The notes under the pieces are model-generated. The model did not search any database and had not been told where the DNA came from. It saw only the letters and a list, made by a program, of their open reading frames with translations. From positions 45,570-109,569 of the forward strand of contig JAFWCK010000072.1 in assembly GCA_017536965.1 (NCBI GenBank): DNA of 64,000 bases. The letters run 5' to 3'. Each line of letters starts with the position of its first letter. Within the stretch, counting starts at the first letter, position 1. The position numbers were made by a program, and so were the translations under genes. Below are positions 8,770-18,688 of this stretch, in pieces. This stretch comes from Lachnospiraceae bacterium (lineage in GTDB: Bacteria > Bacillota > Clostridia > Lachnospirales > Lachnospiraceae).

Positions 8770-10506
8770 TTATATTTCTTTAATGCCTGAAATATCAGTG
8801 GATGCCGACATGGAATAATTGGTATGGTAGATCACATAACCAGGTTTGGAACCAGCTGGCTTTTTCAACTGTTTCCGTTGGACATAATCCACTTCAACCT
8901 TTGAAGCGCCTTCTGCTTTCGAATAATGAGCTGCAAGCTGGGCCGCTTCTTCAAAAGTACGGTCCGGAATCTCACTACCATTCGTCTTTAAGATCACATG
9001 AGATCCCGGCAGGTTTTTCGCATGGAACCAGTAGTCGTTTCCATCAGCAAATTTCAGCGTCAGATATTCATTTTGAATATTATTTTTACCGACATAAATA
9101 TCGAACCCGTCAGAAGAAATGTAATGGAGCGGAGAAGACTTGCTTTCTTTTTTTGCCTGTTTCTTTTGATTTCCAGTCTGTTTGCTGTATCCGCTATCCG
9201 CCATTTCTCTCCGCAGATCACTGATATCTGCTTCTTCCTGAACCATATCCAGTGATGTCAGGATAGACTCTAAATGATCGATCTCTTCTTTTGTTTGAAA
9301 AATGATCTTCGTCAATGCTTCATAGGTTCGCTTTAGTTTTGCATATTTATCAAAATACCGTTTGCCGTTTGAAATGACGGGGATGGTTGGATCCAAAGGT
9401 ATCGTTACCATTTCTCCGGTATGATAATCTTCGGCTTCCATGGAGACAGATCCTTCTGGAACGTTGTAGCCATAGGCTGTTATTAACTCCCCATAAAGCT
9501 GGTATATCTCTTTTTTCTTAGTATCTTCTAACTGCTTTAACTGCAGATCATATTTTTTATAATCTTTATTGAGCAATGTCTGGATCGTCTGTCTGAGAGA
9601 AGCGGTTTTCTGACGAAGCTCGGTATATGTCTTTTTCTTTGCGTAATATGCAAAAAGCAGCCGGGAAATGCTGTCATAAGACTCTTTTTCCAAATTCTGA
9701 TATATAGTAAGGTCCAATGCCGCATAGGCAAACGGGATCTGATTTTCATAGTAGATGTGAGGTGAAAAATCACCTCTGTTAATCTTTTCCATTAATCCCT
9801 TAAAAGAACCATACATTGTATGTATTTCTTCCGAAGATAAACTGCCAGCTGGCCGATCCGAATCAATTCCACATAGATTTAAGATTTCTTCCGCCAACTG
9901 GGTGCTGATCCCCGTAAAAACAGTGCAGAGCATTTTTGAAAGCGGTTTGCCAGACACGAAAACTTTAGAAAAATCTTCTTTAGATGTATGGAACGGATCT
10001 GTTTTTTCATCAGCAAAAGGAATGAAATAATCTCGTCCGGGAAGAACTTCACGGACGGAACTGACTAAAGAAGAAATATGTTTAATGCTGTCTAAGATAT
10101 GGGCCCCGTCACGGAAGATAATATTACTGTGTTTTCCCATTAACTCTACAGTCAGGATCTTTTGACAAAGATCACCCATTTCATTGTAATGCTCTATATG
10201 AAAATCAATGATCCTCTCCATAGAAGGCTGATAGATGCCAATGATCTGTCCGTTCAGGATATGCTTTCTTAAGAGCATACAAAAAGCCGGGGCAGTTAAA
10301 GGCGATGTTTTGTTTTCTTCTGTCAGATAAGTGATCGGAAGAGCTGCTTCTGCAGAAATTAATAATTTTTTCTGCTGTCCGTCTTTTTTGATCGTTAATA
10401 AAAGCTCATTCTTCTCTGGCTGAGCAATCTTCACAATTCTGCCATTCAGGATCTGGTCTTTATATTCTTTTACAAGACAGGCAATTACGCTTCCGTCAAA
10501 AGCCAA
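8770..10506 (-). CDS. rqcH: Ribosome quality control protein RqcH (NFACT/Rqc2 family)
   Basis: 578 residues from a TTG start. NFACT-N domain begins AFDGSVIACLVKE; HhH and coiled-coil segments follow; the C-terminal NFACT-R domain has GFDIYVGKNNIQNEYLTLKF and DYWFHAKNLPGSHVIL. RqcH binds stalled 50S subunits with peptidyl-tRNA and directs Ala-tail addition; older annotations call it fibronectin-binding protein. The TTG at 10506 is chosen because GGAGG lies 8 nt before it and homologues begin at this AFDG; an in-frame ATG at 10542 has no ribosome binding site. It is the first gene of an operon with the MFS and GH2 genes. Confidence 0.92.
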   Translation of the reverse strand: MAFDGSVIACLVKEYKDQILNGRIVKIAQPEKNELLLTIKKDGQQKKLLISAEAALPITYLTEENKTSPLTAPAFCMLLRKHILNGQIIGIYQPSMERIIDFHIEHYNEMGDLCQKILTVELMGKHSNIIFRDGAHILDSIKHISSLVSSVREVLPGRDYFIPFADEKTDPFHTSKEDFSKVFVSGKPLSKMLCTVFTGISTQLAEEILNLCGIDSDRPAGSLSSEEIHTMYGSFKGLMEKINRGDFSPHIYYENQIPFAYAALDLTIYQNLEKESYDSISRLLFAYYAKKKTYTELRQKTASLRQTIQTLLNKDYKKYDLQLKQLEDTKKKEIYQLYGELITAYGYNVPEGSVSMEAEDYHTGEMVTIPLDPTIPVISNGKRYFDKYAKLKRTYEALTKIIFQTKEEIDHLESILTSLDMVQEEADISDLRREMADSGYSKQTGNQKKQAKKESKSSPLHYISSDGFDIYVGKNNIQNEYLTLKFADGNDYWFHAKNLPGSHVILKTNGSEIPDRTFEEAAQLAAHYSKAEGASKVEVDYVQRKQLKKPAGSKPGYVIYHTNYSMSASTDISGIKEI

Positions 10507-10647
10507 AATTACAGCCTCCAGTTCAATTATGTTCCGTTTCATATTATCATATGAAATGACTTATTTCTACGAAAGAAAAAACCTCTTGCGGGCTTCGGCC
10601 CATTGTATTACATTTTCATTAATACAAAATGAAGCAGGAAACTAGCA
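10507..10647. promoter_or_regulatory. Divergent rqcH/mntP intergenic region with palindromes
   Basis: This gap must hold both divergent promoters, although no strong -35/-10 pair stands out. It contains a perfect palindrome TTTCATAT-TATC-ATATGAAA (10537-10556), operator-like and close to the rqcH start. A GGGC-TTCG-GCCC hairpin with a UUCG tetraloop lies at about 10589-10600, and an inverted repeat TTGTATTA (10603-10610) / TAATACAA (10620-10627) lies in the mntP leader. The conserved core of the Mn-sensing yybP-ykoY riboswitch was looked for and not seen. Confidence 0.45.
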
Positions 10648-11226
10648 TTGACTTTTACTGAAATACTACTTATCGGAATCGGACTATCCATGGATGCTTT
10701 TGCGGTTGCAATCAGCAAAGGTCTTTCCATGCAGAAAATCAATTACAAAGCCGGATTGATCATTGCACTGTTTTTCGGCGTTTTTCAGGCTGGAATGCCA
10801 TTGATCGGTTACTTTGCAGCGATTCGTTTTGAAAGATATATCGTTGCGGCAGATCATTGGGTCGCATTCGGGCTGCTTCTATTTATTGGCGGTAAAGCAA
10901 TTGTAGAAGCCATAAAAGAGATAAGGTCCGGGGAAAAGAAAGAAGAAAACTTCAAGCTTCGTTATGGAGAATTGGTTGTCTTAGCATTTGCGACCAGTGT
11001 GGATGCACTGGCAGTCGGTATTTCATTTGCCTTTTTATCTGTTCAGATCTGGAAATCCGTTTCTATCATCGGTGTCACGACATTCCTGATATCGTTTGCA
11101 GGAGTCTGTATAGGCAACCGATTTGGAGCGAAACTGAAAGCGAAAGCAGAAATCGCAGGCGGCGTGATCCTGATCCTGATCGGTCTAAAAATCTTGTTGG
11201 AGCATTTAGGAGTCATCCATTTTTAA
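10648..11226 (+). CDS. mntP: Manganese efflux pump MntP
   Basis: 192 residues with six predicted membrane segments, in two halves: GIGLSMDAFAVAISKGL near the start and a repeated ATSVDALAVGISFAFL in the second half. The membrane Asp residues in these two helices are the conserved family positions. It exports Mn(II) to prevent toxicity. The start is TTG with AGGA about 9 nt upstream, and homologues begin at the same point. It is a single-gene unit divergent from rqcH. Confidence 0.93.
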   Translation: MTFTEILLIGIGLSMDAFAVAISKGLSMQKINYKAGLIIALFFGVFQAGMPLIGYFAAIRFERYIVAADHWVAFGLLLFIGGKAIVEAIKEIRSGEKKEENFKLRYGELVVLAFATSVDALAVGISFAFLSVQIWKSVSIIGVTTFLISFAGVCIGNRFGAKLKAKAEIAGGVILILIGLKILLEHLGVIHF

Positions 11227-11227
11227 T

Positions 11228-11256
11228 ACAAATATTTGTCACAAATAGAGTATAAT
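11228..11256 (+). promoter_or_regulatory. Candidate promoter with operator palindrome for the two-component system
   Basis: A perfect 12-bp palindrome ACAAATATTTGT (11228-11239) sits where the -35 box should be, 11 nt before a consensus -10 TATAAT (11251-11256). There is no TTGACA-like -35. This layout fits a promoter controlled by a protein binding at the -35, possibly the response regulator itself. Confidence 0.4.
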
Positions 11257-11303
11257 ATAAACGAAATAGCAGTTGTAATATTTCAATTATCGGTGAGGAT
11301 ATT

Positions 11304-11984
11304 ATGAGCGATTTAAAAGTTTTAGTAGTCGATGATGAAGCCAGGATGCGGAAGATCGTCAAAGACTTCCTGGTAGCAAAAGACTATAAAGTAGTAGAAG
11401 CTTCCAATGGCGAAGAAGCAATCGACATTGTTTATGAAGATAAAGATATCGATCTTGTTCTTTTGGATGTCATGATGCCAAAGATGGATGGCTGGGAGAC
11501 CTGTCGTGAGATCCGAAAAGTATCACAGGTGCCTATCATTATGCTGACTGCAAAAAGTGATGAGACAGATGAGCTTTTAGGCTACAACCTTGGAATTGAC
11601 GAATATATTACCAAACCTTTCAGCCCAAAGATTTTAGTTGCACGTATCGATGCGATCCTCCGCCGCACCAATAAACTAAATGAGGAAGATATAATTACTG
11701 CCGGACGCCTGACAATTAATAAAACATCTCATGTAGTCAGTGTCGATGGCAATTCAATCGAACTCAGCTATAAAGAATTTGAATTACTTTGCTATTTTGC
11801 TGAGAATAAAGGAATTGCTCTTTCCAGAGAAAAAATTCTGAATAACGTTTGGAATTATGACTACTTTGGTGACGCAAGAACAATCGATACTCACGTAAAA
11901 AAAATTCGTTCCAAACTTGGAGATTGTGGAGATTATATTAAAACAATCTGGGGTATGGGATATAAATTTGAAGTGGATGATTAA
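11304..11984 (+). CDS. Response regulator, OmpR/PhoB family
   Basis: 226 residues. Receiver domain 1-120 has the acidic pair VVDDE, phosphoacceptor Asp55 in LLDVMMPK, Thr in MLTAK and Lys in ITKPFSPK. The C-terminal winged helix (about 130-224) has ELSYKEFELLCYFAENKG and RTIDTHVKKIRSKLG. It should be phosphorylated by the sensor kinase that starts 4 nt after its stop codon. GGTGAGGATATT precedes the ATG. Target genes are not identifiable here. Confidence 0.94.
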   Translation: MSDLKVLVVDDEARMRKIVKDFLVAKDYKVVEASNGEEAIDIVYEDKDIDLVLLDVMMPKMDGWETCREIRKVSQVPIIMLTAKSDETDELLGYNLGIDEYITKPFSPKILVARIDAILRRTNKLNEEDIITAGRLTINKTSHVVSVDGNSIELSYKEFELLCYFAENKGIALSREKILNNVWNYDYFGDARTIDTHVKKIRSKLGDCGDYIKTIWGMGYKFEVDD

Positions 11985-11987
11985 TTC

Positions 11988-13664
11988 ATGAAAAAAGCTT
12001 CCTTAAAAGCGAAAACAATATCAATTCTGATCACGGCGTTACTGTTTGCTTTTGTGATCGGTTTTGTTTTTTGCAGCGTTTTTTCGAGTGGCTATTATGA
12101 AAATATTAAGACAAGATCACTCATAGCCCTGAATCAGCAATTAAAACAAACTGATTTTAATAAAAATGAATTCAGGGAATTATCTGATTACTGTGAACAA
12201 AACAGTCTTTCGCTTCTGGTAGTTAATCCTGCCGGCCTCCCTGTTTATTCTTACGGAAATTCCAGTATTCTGTTAAGCCGTCTGGATGATATTACTTTTT
12301 TAGGAGATCAGGATAACAGCAAAAAGAAAGTTTTACGTCAGGAAGACAATCATACGATCCAGGAAGTAAGCGATGAGCACGGTAAAATTCTTTACATAGA
12401 AGACTGGGGATATCTGGATAACGGTTATTCCTATGTCGTCAGATCTTCTTTTCAAGGTGTTCAAAGAGAAGTGAAACAATCTTTGATATTTTTCAGTGTT
12501 ATATGTGCAGCAATCCTGATCATTGCAGGTATTGTTATTTATTTTATAGTCAATTATTATACGAAGCCTCTTACAAATCTGCTTGGTTTCGTTCAGAATC
12601 TGAATGAAGGTGAGTTTGATACCAAATATACTTATAAGCATTTTCGGCAGGATGAAATTGGTCTTTTGGGGGAAAACCTGAATCAGATTGGCGAAAAACT
12701 GCAAAGTATGATAGCAGAGCTGAAATCTTCCAATTTAAATCTGGAAAATGAATTAAAAGCCAAAACACAATTGGAACAGCAGCGCAAAAAATACCTGTCT
12801 GATGTCTCACATGAGTTAAAAACTCCAATCGCGCTGATTTCCGGATATGCAGAAGGACTAAAAGAAGGCATTTCTGATGATCCGGAAGACAGGGCATATT
12901 ATTGCGATGTCATCATAGACGAAGCTGAAAAAATGAATATACTGATCAAACGTCTTTCTGCGTTAAACCAGTTGGAACAGGGAACCAGTGCCGTCTCTCT
13001 GGAACGTTTTGACGTCATTGCCGTCATTAATGGCTTTTTGAATACGATGTCTATGATCATTGCAGAAAAAAACGTGGATATATTCTTTGATAATAGTTAT
13101 TCAGAATATGTCTGGTCTGATGAGTTCTTATTTGAAGAAGCCTTTATGAATTACTTCAATAATGCACTCCATCATGTGGACGAAAAAAGGGTGATCCGGA
13201 TCAATGTTGAAAAGAAAGAGAATAATAAAGTCCGAATTACAATTTTTAATACTGGCGTAAACATTCCGGAAGATGATCTGAATAAGATCTGGGAGGAATT
13301 CTATAAAGTGGATCAGGCCAGAACCAGAGAATACGGCGGAAGCGGCCTGGGACTTTCCATTGTAAAGGCAATTGCAGATTCTCTGAATCAGCAATGTGGA
13401 GTCGATAATCATCCGGAAGGTGTTTCTTTCTGGATCGAACTGGAATCAGCTGCAAAAACCGCAAATGAAGCGGAAGAATCGCAAAAGCCGGAAAAGAGAC
13501 GGATCAAACTTTCTGATATTCCTATCTGGCAGGCAGCTGTTGACAGGATCAAGAAAGATGACAGCAAGCAGAAAGTCGAGAAAAAAGTAAAAGAAGAGAA
13601 AAAGCAGAAAAAGGAAAGACAAAAGAAATCAAAGGAGGGCAGAAATGCCGCCGATCAGCAATGA
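11988..13664 (+). CDS. Membrane sensor histidine kinase
   Basis: 558 residues. Membrane segment 1 at about 10-32, an extracellular sensor region of about 130 residues, membrane segment 2 at about 162-187, HAMP domain, coiled-coil, HisKA with phosphoacceptor His275 in SDVSHELKTPIALI, and HATPase with N-box NYFNNALHH and G-box GGSGLGLSIVKAI. After the kinase domain comes a tail of about 70 residues that is extremely rich in Lys and Glu (KKVKEEKKQKKE), unusual for this family. The last 20 nt overlap the start of ung. The signal sensed is unknown. Confidence 0.93.
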   Translation: MKKASLKAKTISILITALLFAFVIGFVFCSVFSSGYYENIKTRSLIALNQQLKQTDFNKNEFRELSDYCEQNSLSLLVVNPAGLPVYSYGNSSILLSRLDDITFLGDQDNSKKKVLRQEDNHTIQEVSDEHGKILYIEDWGYLDNGYSYVVRSSFQGVQREVKQSLIFFSVICAAILIIAGIVIYFIVNYYTKPLTNLLGFVQNLNEGEFDTKYTYKHFRQDEIGLLGENLNQIGEKLQSMIAELKSSNLNLENELKAKTQLEQQRKKYLSDVSHELKTPIALISGYAEGLKEGISDDPEDRAYYCDVIIDEAEKMNILIKRLSALNQLEQGTSAVSLERFDVIAVINGFLNTMSMIIAEKNVDIFFDNSYSEYVWSDEFLFEEAFMNYFNNALHHVDEKRVIRINVEKKENNKVRITIFNTGVNIPEDDLNKIWEEFYKVDQARTREYGGSGLGLSIVKAIADSLNQQCGVDNHPEGVSFWIELESAAKTANEAEESQKPEKRRIKLSDIPIWQAAVDRIKKDDSKQKVEKKVKEEKKQKKERQKKSKEGRNAADQQ

Positions 13665-14313
13665 CTGGCTTTCCCCGTTAAAAGAAGAATTCGGGAAAGA
13701 GTATTATAAAAAACTATATCAAACTGTAAATGAAGAGTATAAAACGCATGTGATCTATCCCCCTGCTGATGATCTTTTTAATGCATTTCATTTCACACCG
13801 CTCCATGAAGTCAAAGTTGTTATCTTAGGACAAGATCCCTATCATAATGAAGGGCAGGCACACGGATTATGCTTTTCCGTGCAAAAGGGGGTAGAAATCC
13901 CGCCTTCACTTCTAAATATTTATAAAGAACTCCAGGACGATCTTAACTGCACCATGCCTTCCAGCGGCTATTTAAAAAAATGGGCAGACCAGGGAGTGTT
14001 GTTATTGAATACTGTTTTGACTGTCAGGGCTCATGAAGCAAATTCCCATAAAGGAATTGGCTGGGAGGATTTTACTGATGCTGCTATCCGTATTTTAAAT
14101 GAACAGGACAGGCCGATCGTCTTTATGCTGTGGGGCAGTAATGCAAGAGAAAAGAAAAAAATGCTGAACAATCCAAAGCACCTGATTCTGGAGGCACCGC
14201 ATCCATCGCCTTTATCTGCCTATCGGGGATTTTTCGGATGCAGACACTTTTCTAAATGCAATGCGTTTCTGATAAAAAACGGATTAGATCCGATTGATTG
14301 GCAAATAGATTAA
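13645..14313 (+). CDS. ung: Uracil-DNA glycosylase, family 1
   Basis: 222 residues, usual length. The water-activating loop GQDPYHNEGQAHGLCFSV (about residues 60-77), the LLLNTVLTVR segment and the DNA-intercalation loop HPSPLSAYRGFFG are all intact. It excises uracil from DNA to start base excision repair. AAAGGAGGGCAGAA precedes the ATG, inside the 3' end of the histidine kinase gene, so the two are expressed together. A bidirectional terminator follows directly. Confidence 0.96.
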   Translation: MPPISNDWLSPLKEEFGKEYYKKLYQTVNEEYKTHVIYPPADDLFNAFHFTPLHEVKVVILGQDPYHNEGQAHGLCFSVQKGVEIPPSLLNIYKELQDDLNCTMPSSGYLKKWADQGVLLLNTVLTVRAHEANSHKGIGWEDFTDAAIRILNEQDRPIVFMLWGSNAREKKKMLNNPKHLILEAPHPSPLSAYRGFFGCRHFSKCNAFLIKNGLDPIDWQID

Positions 14314-14338
14314 AAAAAGAGCCCTTAGGCTCTTTTTT
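14313..14338. terminator. Bidirectional terminator that includes the activase stop codon
   Basis: AAAAAAGAGCC (14313-14323), loop CTTA, GGCTCTTTTTT (14328-14338): an 11-bp perfect stem flanked by A and T runs on both sides. It serves ung on the plus strand and the activase on the minus strand. The minus-strand stop TAA (14325-14327) lies in the loop, and the last sense codons form one arm of the stem. Confidence 0.85.
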
Positions 14339-17300
14339 CTTTCTCTTTGGCATTATCTTTTGCAACAGACAGCATCAGTTTAATACGGTTAAGCTGATTG
14401 ACTTCTGAAGCACCAGGATCAAAATCGATAGCAACGATATTCGAATCCGGATTATGTTCCCGCAGAGTTTTGATCACACCTTTTCCCACTACGTGATTTG
14501 GAAGGCAGCCAAACGGCTGAACGCATACAATATTAGGAACACCGCTTTGGATCAACTCCAGCATTTCGCCAGTCAGGAACCATCCTTCGCCGCTTTGATT
14601 GCCAAGTGAAACATAATGCGAAGCCATTTCTGCCAGATGAGAAATACTATCCGGGGCGATGTAATGTTTGCTTGCTAAAAGCTGCTTTCTTGCCGGGGAA
14701 CGGAGATACTCAAGTAATCGTATTCCAATAGTTGCCAGTGCTGAGTAGAACCAGCCTGCGCTATAATTTTCTGCACGGAAATAATTATTAAACAGACAAT
14801 AGAGAAGGAAGTCCAGCAGATCCGGCATGACAGCCTCTGCGCCTTCTGCTTCTAACAGATCAGTGATATGGTTGTTGGCCATTGGAGAGAACTTAACCAG
14901 GATTTCTCCAACAACGCCGACTCGTGGTTTTGTAACATGTTTACGTGGAAGTGTATCAAATTCATGAACGATGTTCTTTATCAGCTTTTTTACTTTTCTG
15001 CGGCTGAAAGTTGTTTTACGAATCTCTTCTACGCAAATATTACGCCATTTCTGATAAAGAGCATCCGTGCTGCCCGGTTCAGCCTCATAAGGACGTGTCG
15101 CATTGATCAGACGCATCATAAGATCCCCGATCACAACAGCATATATGCCCTTATAAATCAGCGGTAATGATAATTTAAAACCGGAATTTTTTTCCAGACC
15201 AAGAGAAAGCGAAATAACAGGAATTTGTCCAAATCCTGCTTTTTCCAGAGCTCTTCGGATAAAACTGATATAGTTCGTTGCTCGGCAGCCGCCGCCCGTC
15301 TGTGTGATCAATAGAGCCGTTCGCGAAAGATCATACTTGCCGGATAACAATGCAGCCATCATCTGTCCTACAACTATTGTAGATGGATAACAGGCATCGT
15401 TATTCACATATTTTAATCCGACATCTACGGATTCTTTTGTATCATTATCCAGGATCACAAGATCATAACCTTCTACCTGGAAGGCTTCTTTTACTAAATC
15501 AAACTGGATCGGAGCCATCTGTGGAGCCAGGATCGTGTAATTACGGGATTTCATTTCTGATGTAAATTCCACTCTGTTATAGGCAGTGGAACGAAGTTCC
15601 CGCTTTTTGTGAGCACGTTCCTGGGCTTTGATCGCAGAAAGAAGAGAACGGATCCTGATCCTTGCAGCACCAAGATTACTGATCTCATCGATCTTTAAAA
15701 CGGTATAGATCTTTCCTGAATTCGAAAGAATATCACTTACACAGTCAGTCGTAACAGCATCGAGCCCGCATCCAAACGAAAACAGCTGGATCAGATCCAG
15801 ATAATCTGTTCTTTTTACAAAGTTGGCAGCGCGGTAGAGCCTTGAATGGTACATCCATTGATCTGAAACGATCAAAGGACGTTCTACAGTACCAAGATGT
15901 GAGACACTGTCTTCAGAAAGGACCGCAATACCGTAAGAGGTGATCAGTTCCGAAATACCATGATTGATTTCCGGATCAACATGATACGGACGGCCTGCAA
16001 GTACGATACCATGACGGTTTTCTTTTTGCAGCCATGCAATTGTTTTTTCGCCTTCTGCCTGGATTTCTGCACGAACATTTGCAAGCTCTTTCCAGCCTTT
16101 ATCTGCCGCTTTAATGATTTCAGTGGATGAAAAGCCAAATTCTTCTGTTGCAAAGACACGAATCAGACCTTCCGTAAAGATCCTGAAATTAGTCATTGAA
16201 AAGAATGGATGAATGAAAGTAACATCCCGATTCTTTAAATCTTCGACGTTGTTTTTTATATTTTCGGGATAGGTAGCGACAATCGGACAGTTGAAATGAT
16301 TGTTCGCGTCCGGAGTCTCTATACGCTCAAACGCAATGGAAGGGTAGAAGATCTTCTTGATCCCCTGATTGATCAGCCATTGAATATGTCCGTGCGTCAG
16401 TTTTGCCGGATAACATTCCGATTCGGAAGGAATTGTTTCAATACCCATTTCATAAATAGATCTTGAAGAAAGAGGGGATAAAACAACACGATATCCAAGT
16501 TCCTTAAAGAAAACCGCCCAGAATGGATAGTTTTCATACATATTCAGTGAACGTGGAATACCTATTTCTCCTTTCGGAGCATCTTCCAACGCTAACGGTT
16601 CATAGTCGAAAGTACGTTTTAATTTGAATTCGAAAAGGTTCGGAACAGATTCAGAGGCTTTTTCTTTTCCTAACCCTTTCTCACATCGGTTACCGGAAAT
16701 AAATCTTCTGCCTCCGGAGAAATTATTGATCGTCAGCAGGCAATGATTCGTACACCCTTTGCAGCGTGTCAAAGTTGTCTTAAACTCCAGGGCGATCATC
16801 TCATCGAAGGAAAGCATGCGGGTAGAACGTTCTTCTTCCGGAAGATCATAATACCGTTCTCTGGCAATCAGGGCTGCTCCAAAAGCGCCCATCAGTCCTG
16901 CGATATCCGGACGTACTACATTACGTCCAATCGTTTTTTCAAACGCGCGCAGGATGGCATCATTATAAAAAGTGCCGCCCTGAACGACAATGTTTTTCCC
17001 TAATTGGTCCGGATTAACTAATTTGATGACTTTATATAAAGCATTTTTGATAACAGAGTAGGAAAGACCGGCAGAGATATCAGAAATATCAGCGCCTTCT
17101 TTCTGTGCCTGCTTCACATTAGAATTCATGAAAACGGTGCATCGGGTCCCAAGATCTGTAGGGCTTTTTGCAAATAAAGCCGCTTCTGCAAACTCCACAA
17201 CAGTCCGGTTCATAGACATCGCAAAGTTTTCAATAAATGATCCACATCCAGAGGAGCATGCTTCATTCAAAAGAACGGAATCAATGACACCATTTTTGAT

Positions 17301-18584
17301 CCGCATATATTTCATATCCTGACCGCCGATATCCAGAATACAGTCAACTTCCGGATCAAAGAATCTGGCAGCATAATAATGCGCCACAGTTTCCACCTCA
17401 CCGCCATCCAGCAGCAGAGCTTCCTTCAGCAGAAATTCACCATATCCTGTAGAACAGGAGTAAACCAGCTCGGCGTCATCAGGAATCAATTCTTTTAATT
17501 CTTTAATAGCAATCTGTGTTGTAGCGATCGGGCTGGCATTATTATTACTATAGAAAGACCAGAGAAGAGTACCATCTTCACTGATCACAACGATCTTTGT
17601 TGTCGTAGAACCAGCATCGATCCCAAGGAAACACTTTCCGTGATAATCTCTGATGTCGGCCTTTTTAATATTCGTACTGTTATGTCTGTTCTTGAACTCT
17701 CTGTACTCATCCATGGAAGCAAATAGCGGCTCCATACGGGAAAGTTCGCTAGGAATATTGATCCCATGGTCAAGTTTTTCAAACAGCTGTACTGAATCAA
17801 CGCAGCAGGATGCATCATAATTCATGGCAGCACCGATTGCCGCAAACAAGTGTGAATTATCCGGATGGATAATTGCATCTCCTTCCAGTTTTAAGGTCCG
17901 GATAAATGCCTGACGAAGTTCAGAAAGGAAGTGAAGAGGTCCTCCCAAAAAGGCAACATTGCCCCGGATCGGCTTACCGCAGGCCAGACCGGAAATAGTC
18001 TGATTGACCACTGCCTGAAAAATAGAAGCTGCAAGGTCTTCGCGGGTAGCGCCTTCGTTGATCAGAGGCTGGATATCTGTTTTTGCAAAAACGCCGCAGC
18101 GGGCAGCAATCGGATACATTGTTTTATAATTCTTTGCGTAATTATTCAGTCCTTCTGCATCAGTCTGGAGAAGATCAGCCATCTGGTCAATAAATGAACC
18201 GGTACCTCCCGCACAGATCCCATTCATCCGCTGTTCAATTCCATTTGTAAAATAAACGATTTTTGCATCTTCGCCGCCCAATTCAATTGCGACGTCAACA
18301 TGAGGAGCAGCATGAAGAAGTGACTTGGAAACAGCCACTACTTCCTGTACGAAAGGGACTTCCAGATGTTTGGACAAAGCAAGACCGCCGGAACCAGTCA
18401 CAACCGGATAAAGTTGTATTTGCCCCAGCGTATCATTGATTTCTTTGATCAGTTCAGCAAGTGTGCTCTGGATATTGGCATAATGGCGTTTGTAATCAGC
18501 AAACAGAAGTTCCTCGTTTTCATCAAGGACAGCCACTTTAATGGTTGTTGAGCCAATATCTATGCCCAGCTTTTTGATGCTCAT
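14325..18584 (-). CDS. Giant 2-hydroxyacyl-CoA dehydratase activase-like protein
   Basis: 1419 residues. Two BadF/HgdC-type ASKHA ATPase modules in tandem: the first (about 3-260) has [24 protein letters not shown] and RCGVFAKTD; the second (about 315-590) has [23 protein letters not shown] and RCTVFMNSN. The Cys residues of each ligate the bridging 4Fe-4S cluster in HgdC. A DUF2229-type region (about 670-900) and a C-terminal part resembling dehydratase subunits ([24 protein letters not shown]) follow. In the model system the activase uses ATP to push an electron into a dehydratase. Here everything is on one chain and no dehydratase is adjacent. The ATG at 18584 is chosen because an upstream GTG overlaps the -10 box. 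The true substrate is unknown. Confidence 0.85.
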   Translation of the reverse strand: MSIKKLGIDIGSTTIKVAVLDENEELLFADYKRHYANIQSTLAELIKEINDTLGQIQLYPVVTGSGGLALSKHLEVPFVQEVVAVSKSLLHAAPHVDVAIELGGEDAKIVYFTNGIEQRMNGICAGGTGSFIDQMADLLQTDAEGLNNYAKNYKTMYPIAARCGVFAKTDIQPLINEGATREDLAASIFQAVVNQTISGLACGKPIRGNVAFLGGPLHFLSELRQAFIRTLKLEGDAIIHPDNSHLFAAIGAAMNYDASCCVDSVQLFEKLDHGINIPSELSRMEPLFASMDEYREFKNRHNSTNIKKADIRDYHGKCFLGIDAGSTTTKIVVISEDGTLLWSFYSNNNASPIATTQIAIKELKELIPDDAELVYSCSTGYGEFLLKEALLLDGGEVETVAHYYAARFFDPEVDCILDIGGQDMKYMRIKNGVIDSVLLNEACSSGCGSFIENFAMSMNRTVVEFAEAALFAKSPTDLGTRCTVFMNSNVKQAQKEGADISDISAGLSYSVIKNALYKVIKLVNPDQLGKNIVVQGGTFYNDAILRAFEKTIGRNVVRPDIAGLMGAFGAALIARERYYDLPEEERSTRMLSFDEMIALEFKTTLTRCKGCTNHCLLTINNFSGGRRFISGNRCEKGLGKEKASESVPNLFEFKLKRTFDYEPLALEDAPKGEIGIPRSLNMYENYPFWAVFFKELGYRVVLSPLSSRSIYEMGIETIPSESECYPAKLTHGHIQWLINQGIKKIFYPSIAFERIETPDANNHFNCPIVATYPENIKNNVEDLKNRDVTFIHPFFSMTNFRIFTEGLIRVFATEEFGFSSTEIIKAADKGWKELANVRAEIQAEGEKTIAWLQKENRHGIVLAGRPYHVDPEINHGISELITSYGIAVLSEDSVSHLGTVERPLIVSDQWMYHSRLYRAANFVKRTDYLDLIQLFSFGCGLDAVTTDCVSDILSNSGKIYTVLKIDEISNLGAARIRIRSLLSAIKAQERAHKKRELRSTAYNRVEFTSEMKSRNYTILAPQMAPIQFDLVKEAFQVEGYDLVILDNDTKESVDVGLKYVNNDACYPSTIVVGQMMAALLSGKYDLSRTALLITQTGGGCRATNYISFIRRALEKAGFGQIPVISLSLGLEKNSGFKLSLPLIYKGIYAVVIGDLMMRLINATRPYEAEPGSTDALYQKWRNICVEEIRKTTFSRRKVKKLIKNIVHEFDTLPRKHVTKPRVGVVGEILVKFSPMANNHITDLLEAEGAEAVMPDLLDFLLYCLFNNYFRAENYSAGWFYSALATIGIRLLEYLRSPARKQLLASKHYIAPDSISHLAEMASHYVSLGNQSGEGWFLTGEMLELIQSGVPNIVCVQPFGCLPNHVVGKGVIKTLREHNPDSNIVAIDFDPGASEVNQLNRIKLMLSVAKDNAKEKEKRA

Positions 18585-18593
18585 GACGCGCAG

Positions 18594-18622
18594 ATTATAT
18601 ACTAATTCCACAATTTTGTGAA
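18594..18622 (-). promoter_or_regulatory. Strong promoter of the activase gene, probably leaderless mRNA
   Basis: Read on the minus strand: TTCACA (18622-18617), 17-nt spacer, TATAAT (18599-18594), then 9 nt and ATG at 18584. Boxes match 5/6 and 6/6. The start site expected 6-8 nt after the -10 falls 1-4 nt before the ATG. There is no Shine-Dalgarno. Confidence 0.78.
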
Positions 18623-18672
18623 GTTGTTTTTGTGAAAGTTTTGTAAAAGACCTTTTATATAAAAAGTTCCTG

Positions 18673-18688
18673 TGCTATAATGTTGCGC
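18673..18688 (+). promoter_or_regulatory. Extended -10 promoter of the rhomboid-like gene, probably leaderless mRNA
   Basis: TGC followed by TATAAT (18676-18681) is an extended -10 (TGnTATAAT) with no clear -35. Seven nt later comes the ATG at 18689, so the transcript should begin at or beside the start codon. There is no Shine-Dalgarno. An ATG at 18680 overlaps the -10 itself and cannot be the start of a transcript made here. Confidence 0.7.

Noticed and set aside
10507..10542. ATG 10542 as start of rqcH
   Set aside because: No ribosome binding site, and the extra 12 residues are not seen in the family; GGAGG sits before TTG 10506.
10560..10647. yybP-ykoY manganese riboswitch upstream of mntP
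   Set aside because: The position and the GGGC-TTCG-GCCC hairpin invite it, but the conserved GGGGAGUAG-type core and the second conserved loop are not present, and the leader is too short.
18680..18682. ATG 18680 as start of the rhomboid-like gene
   Set aside because: It overlaps the TATAAT at 18676-18681, so a transcript from that promoter would not include it.
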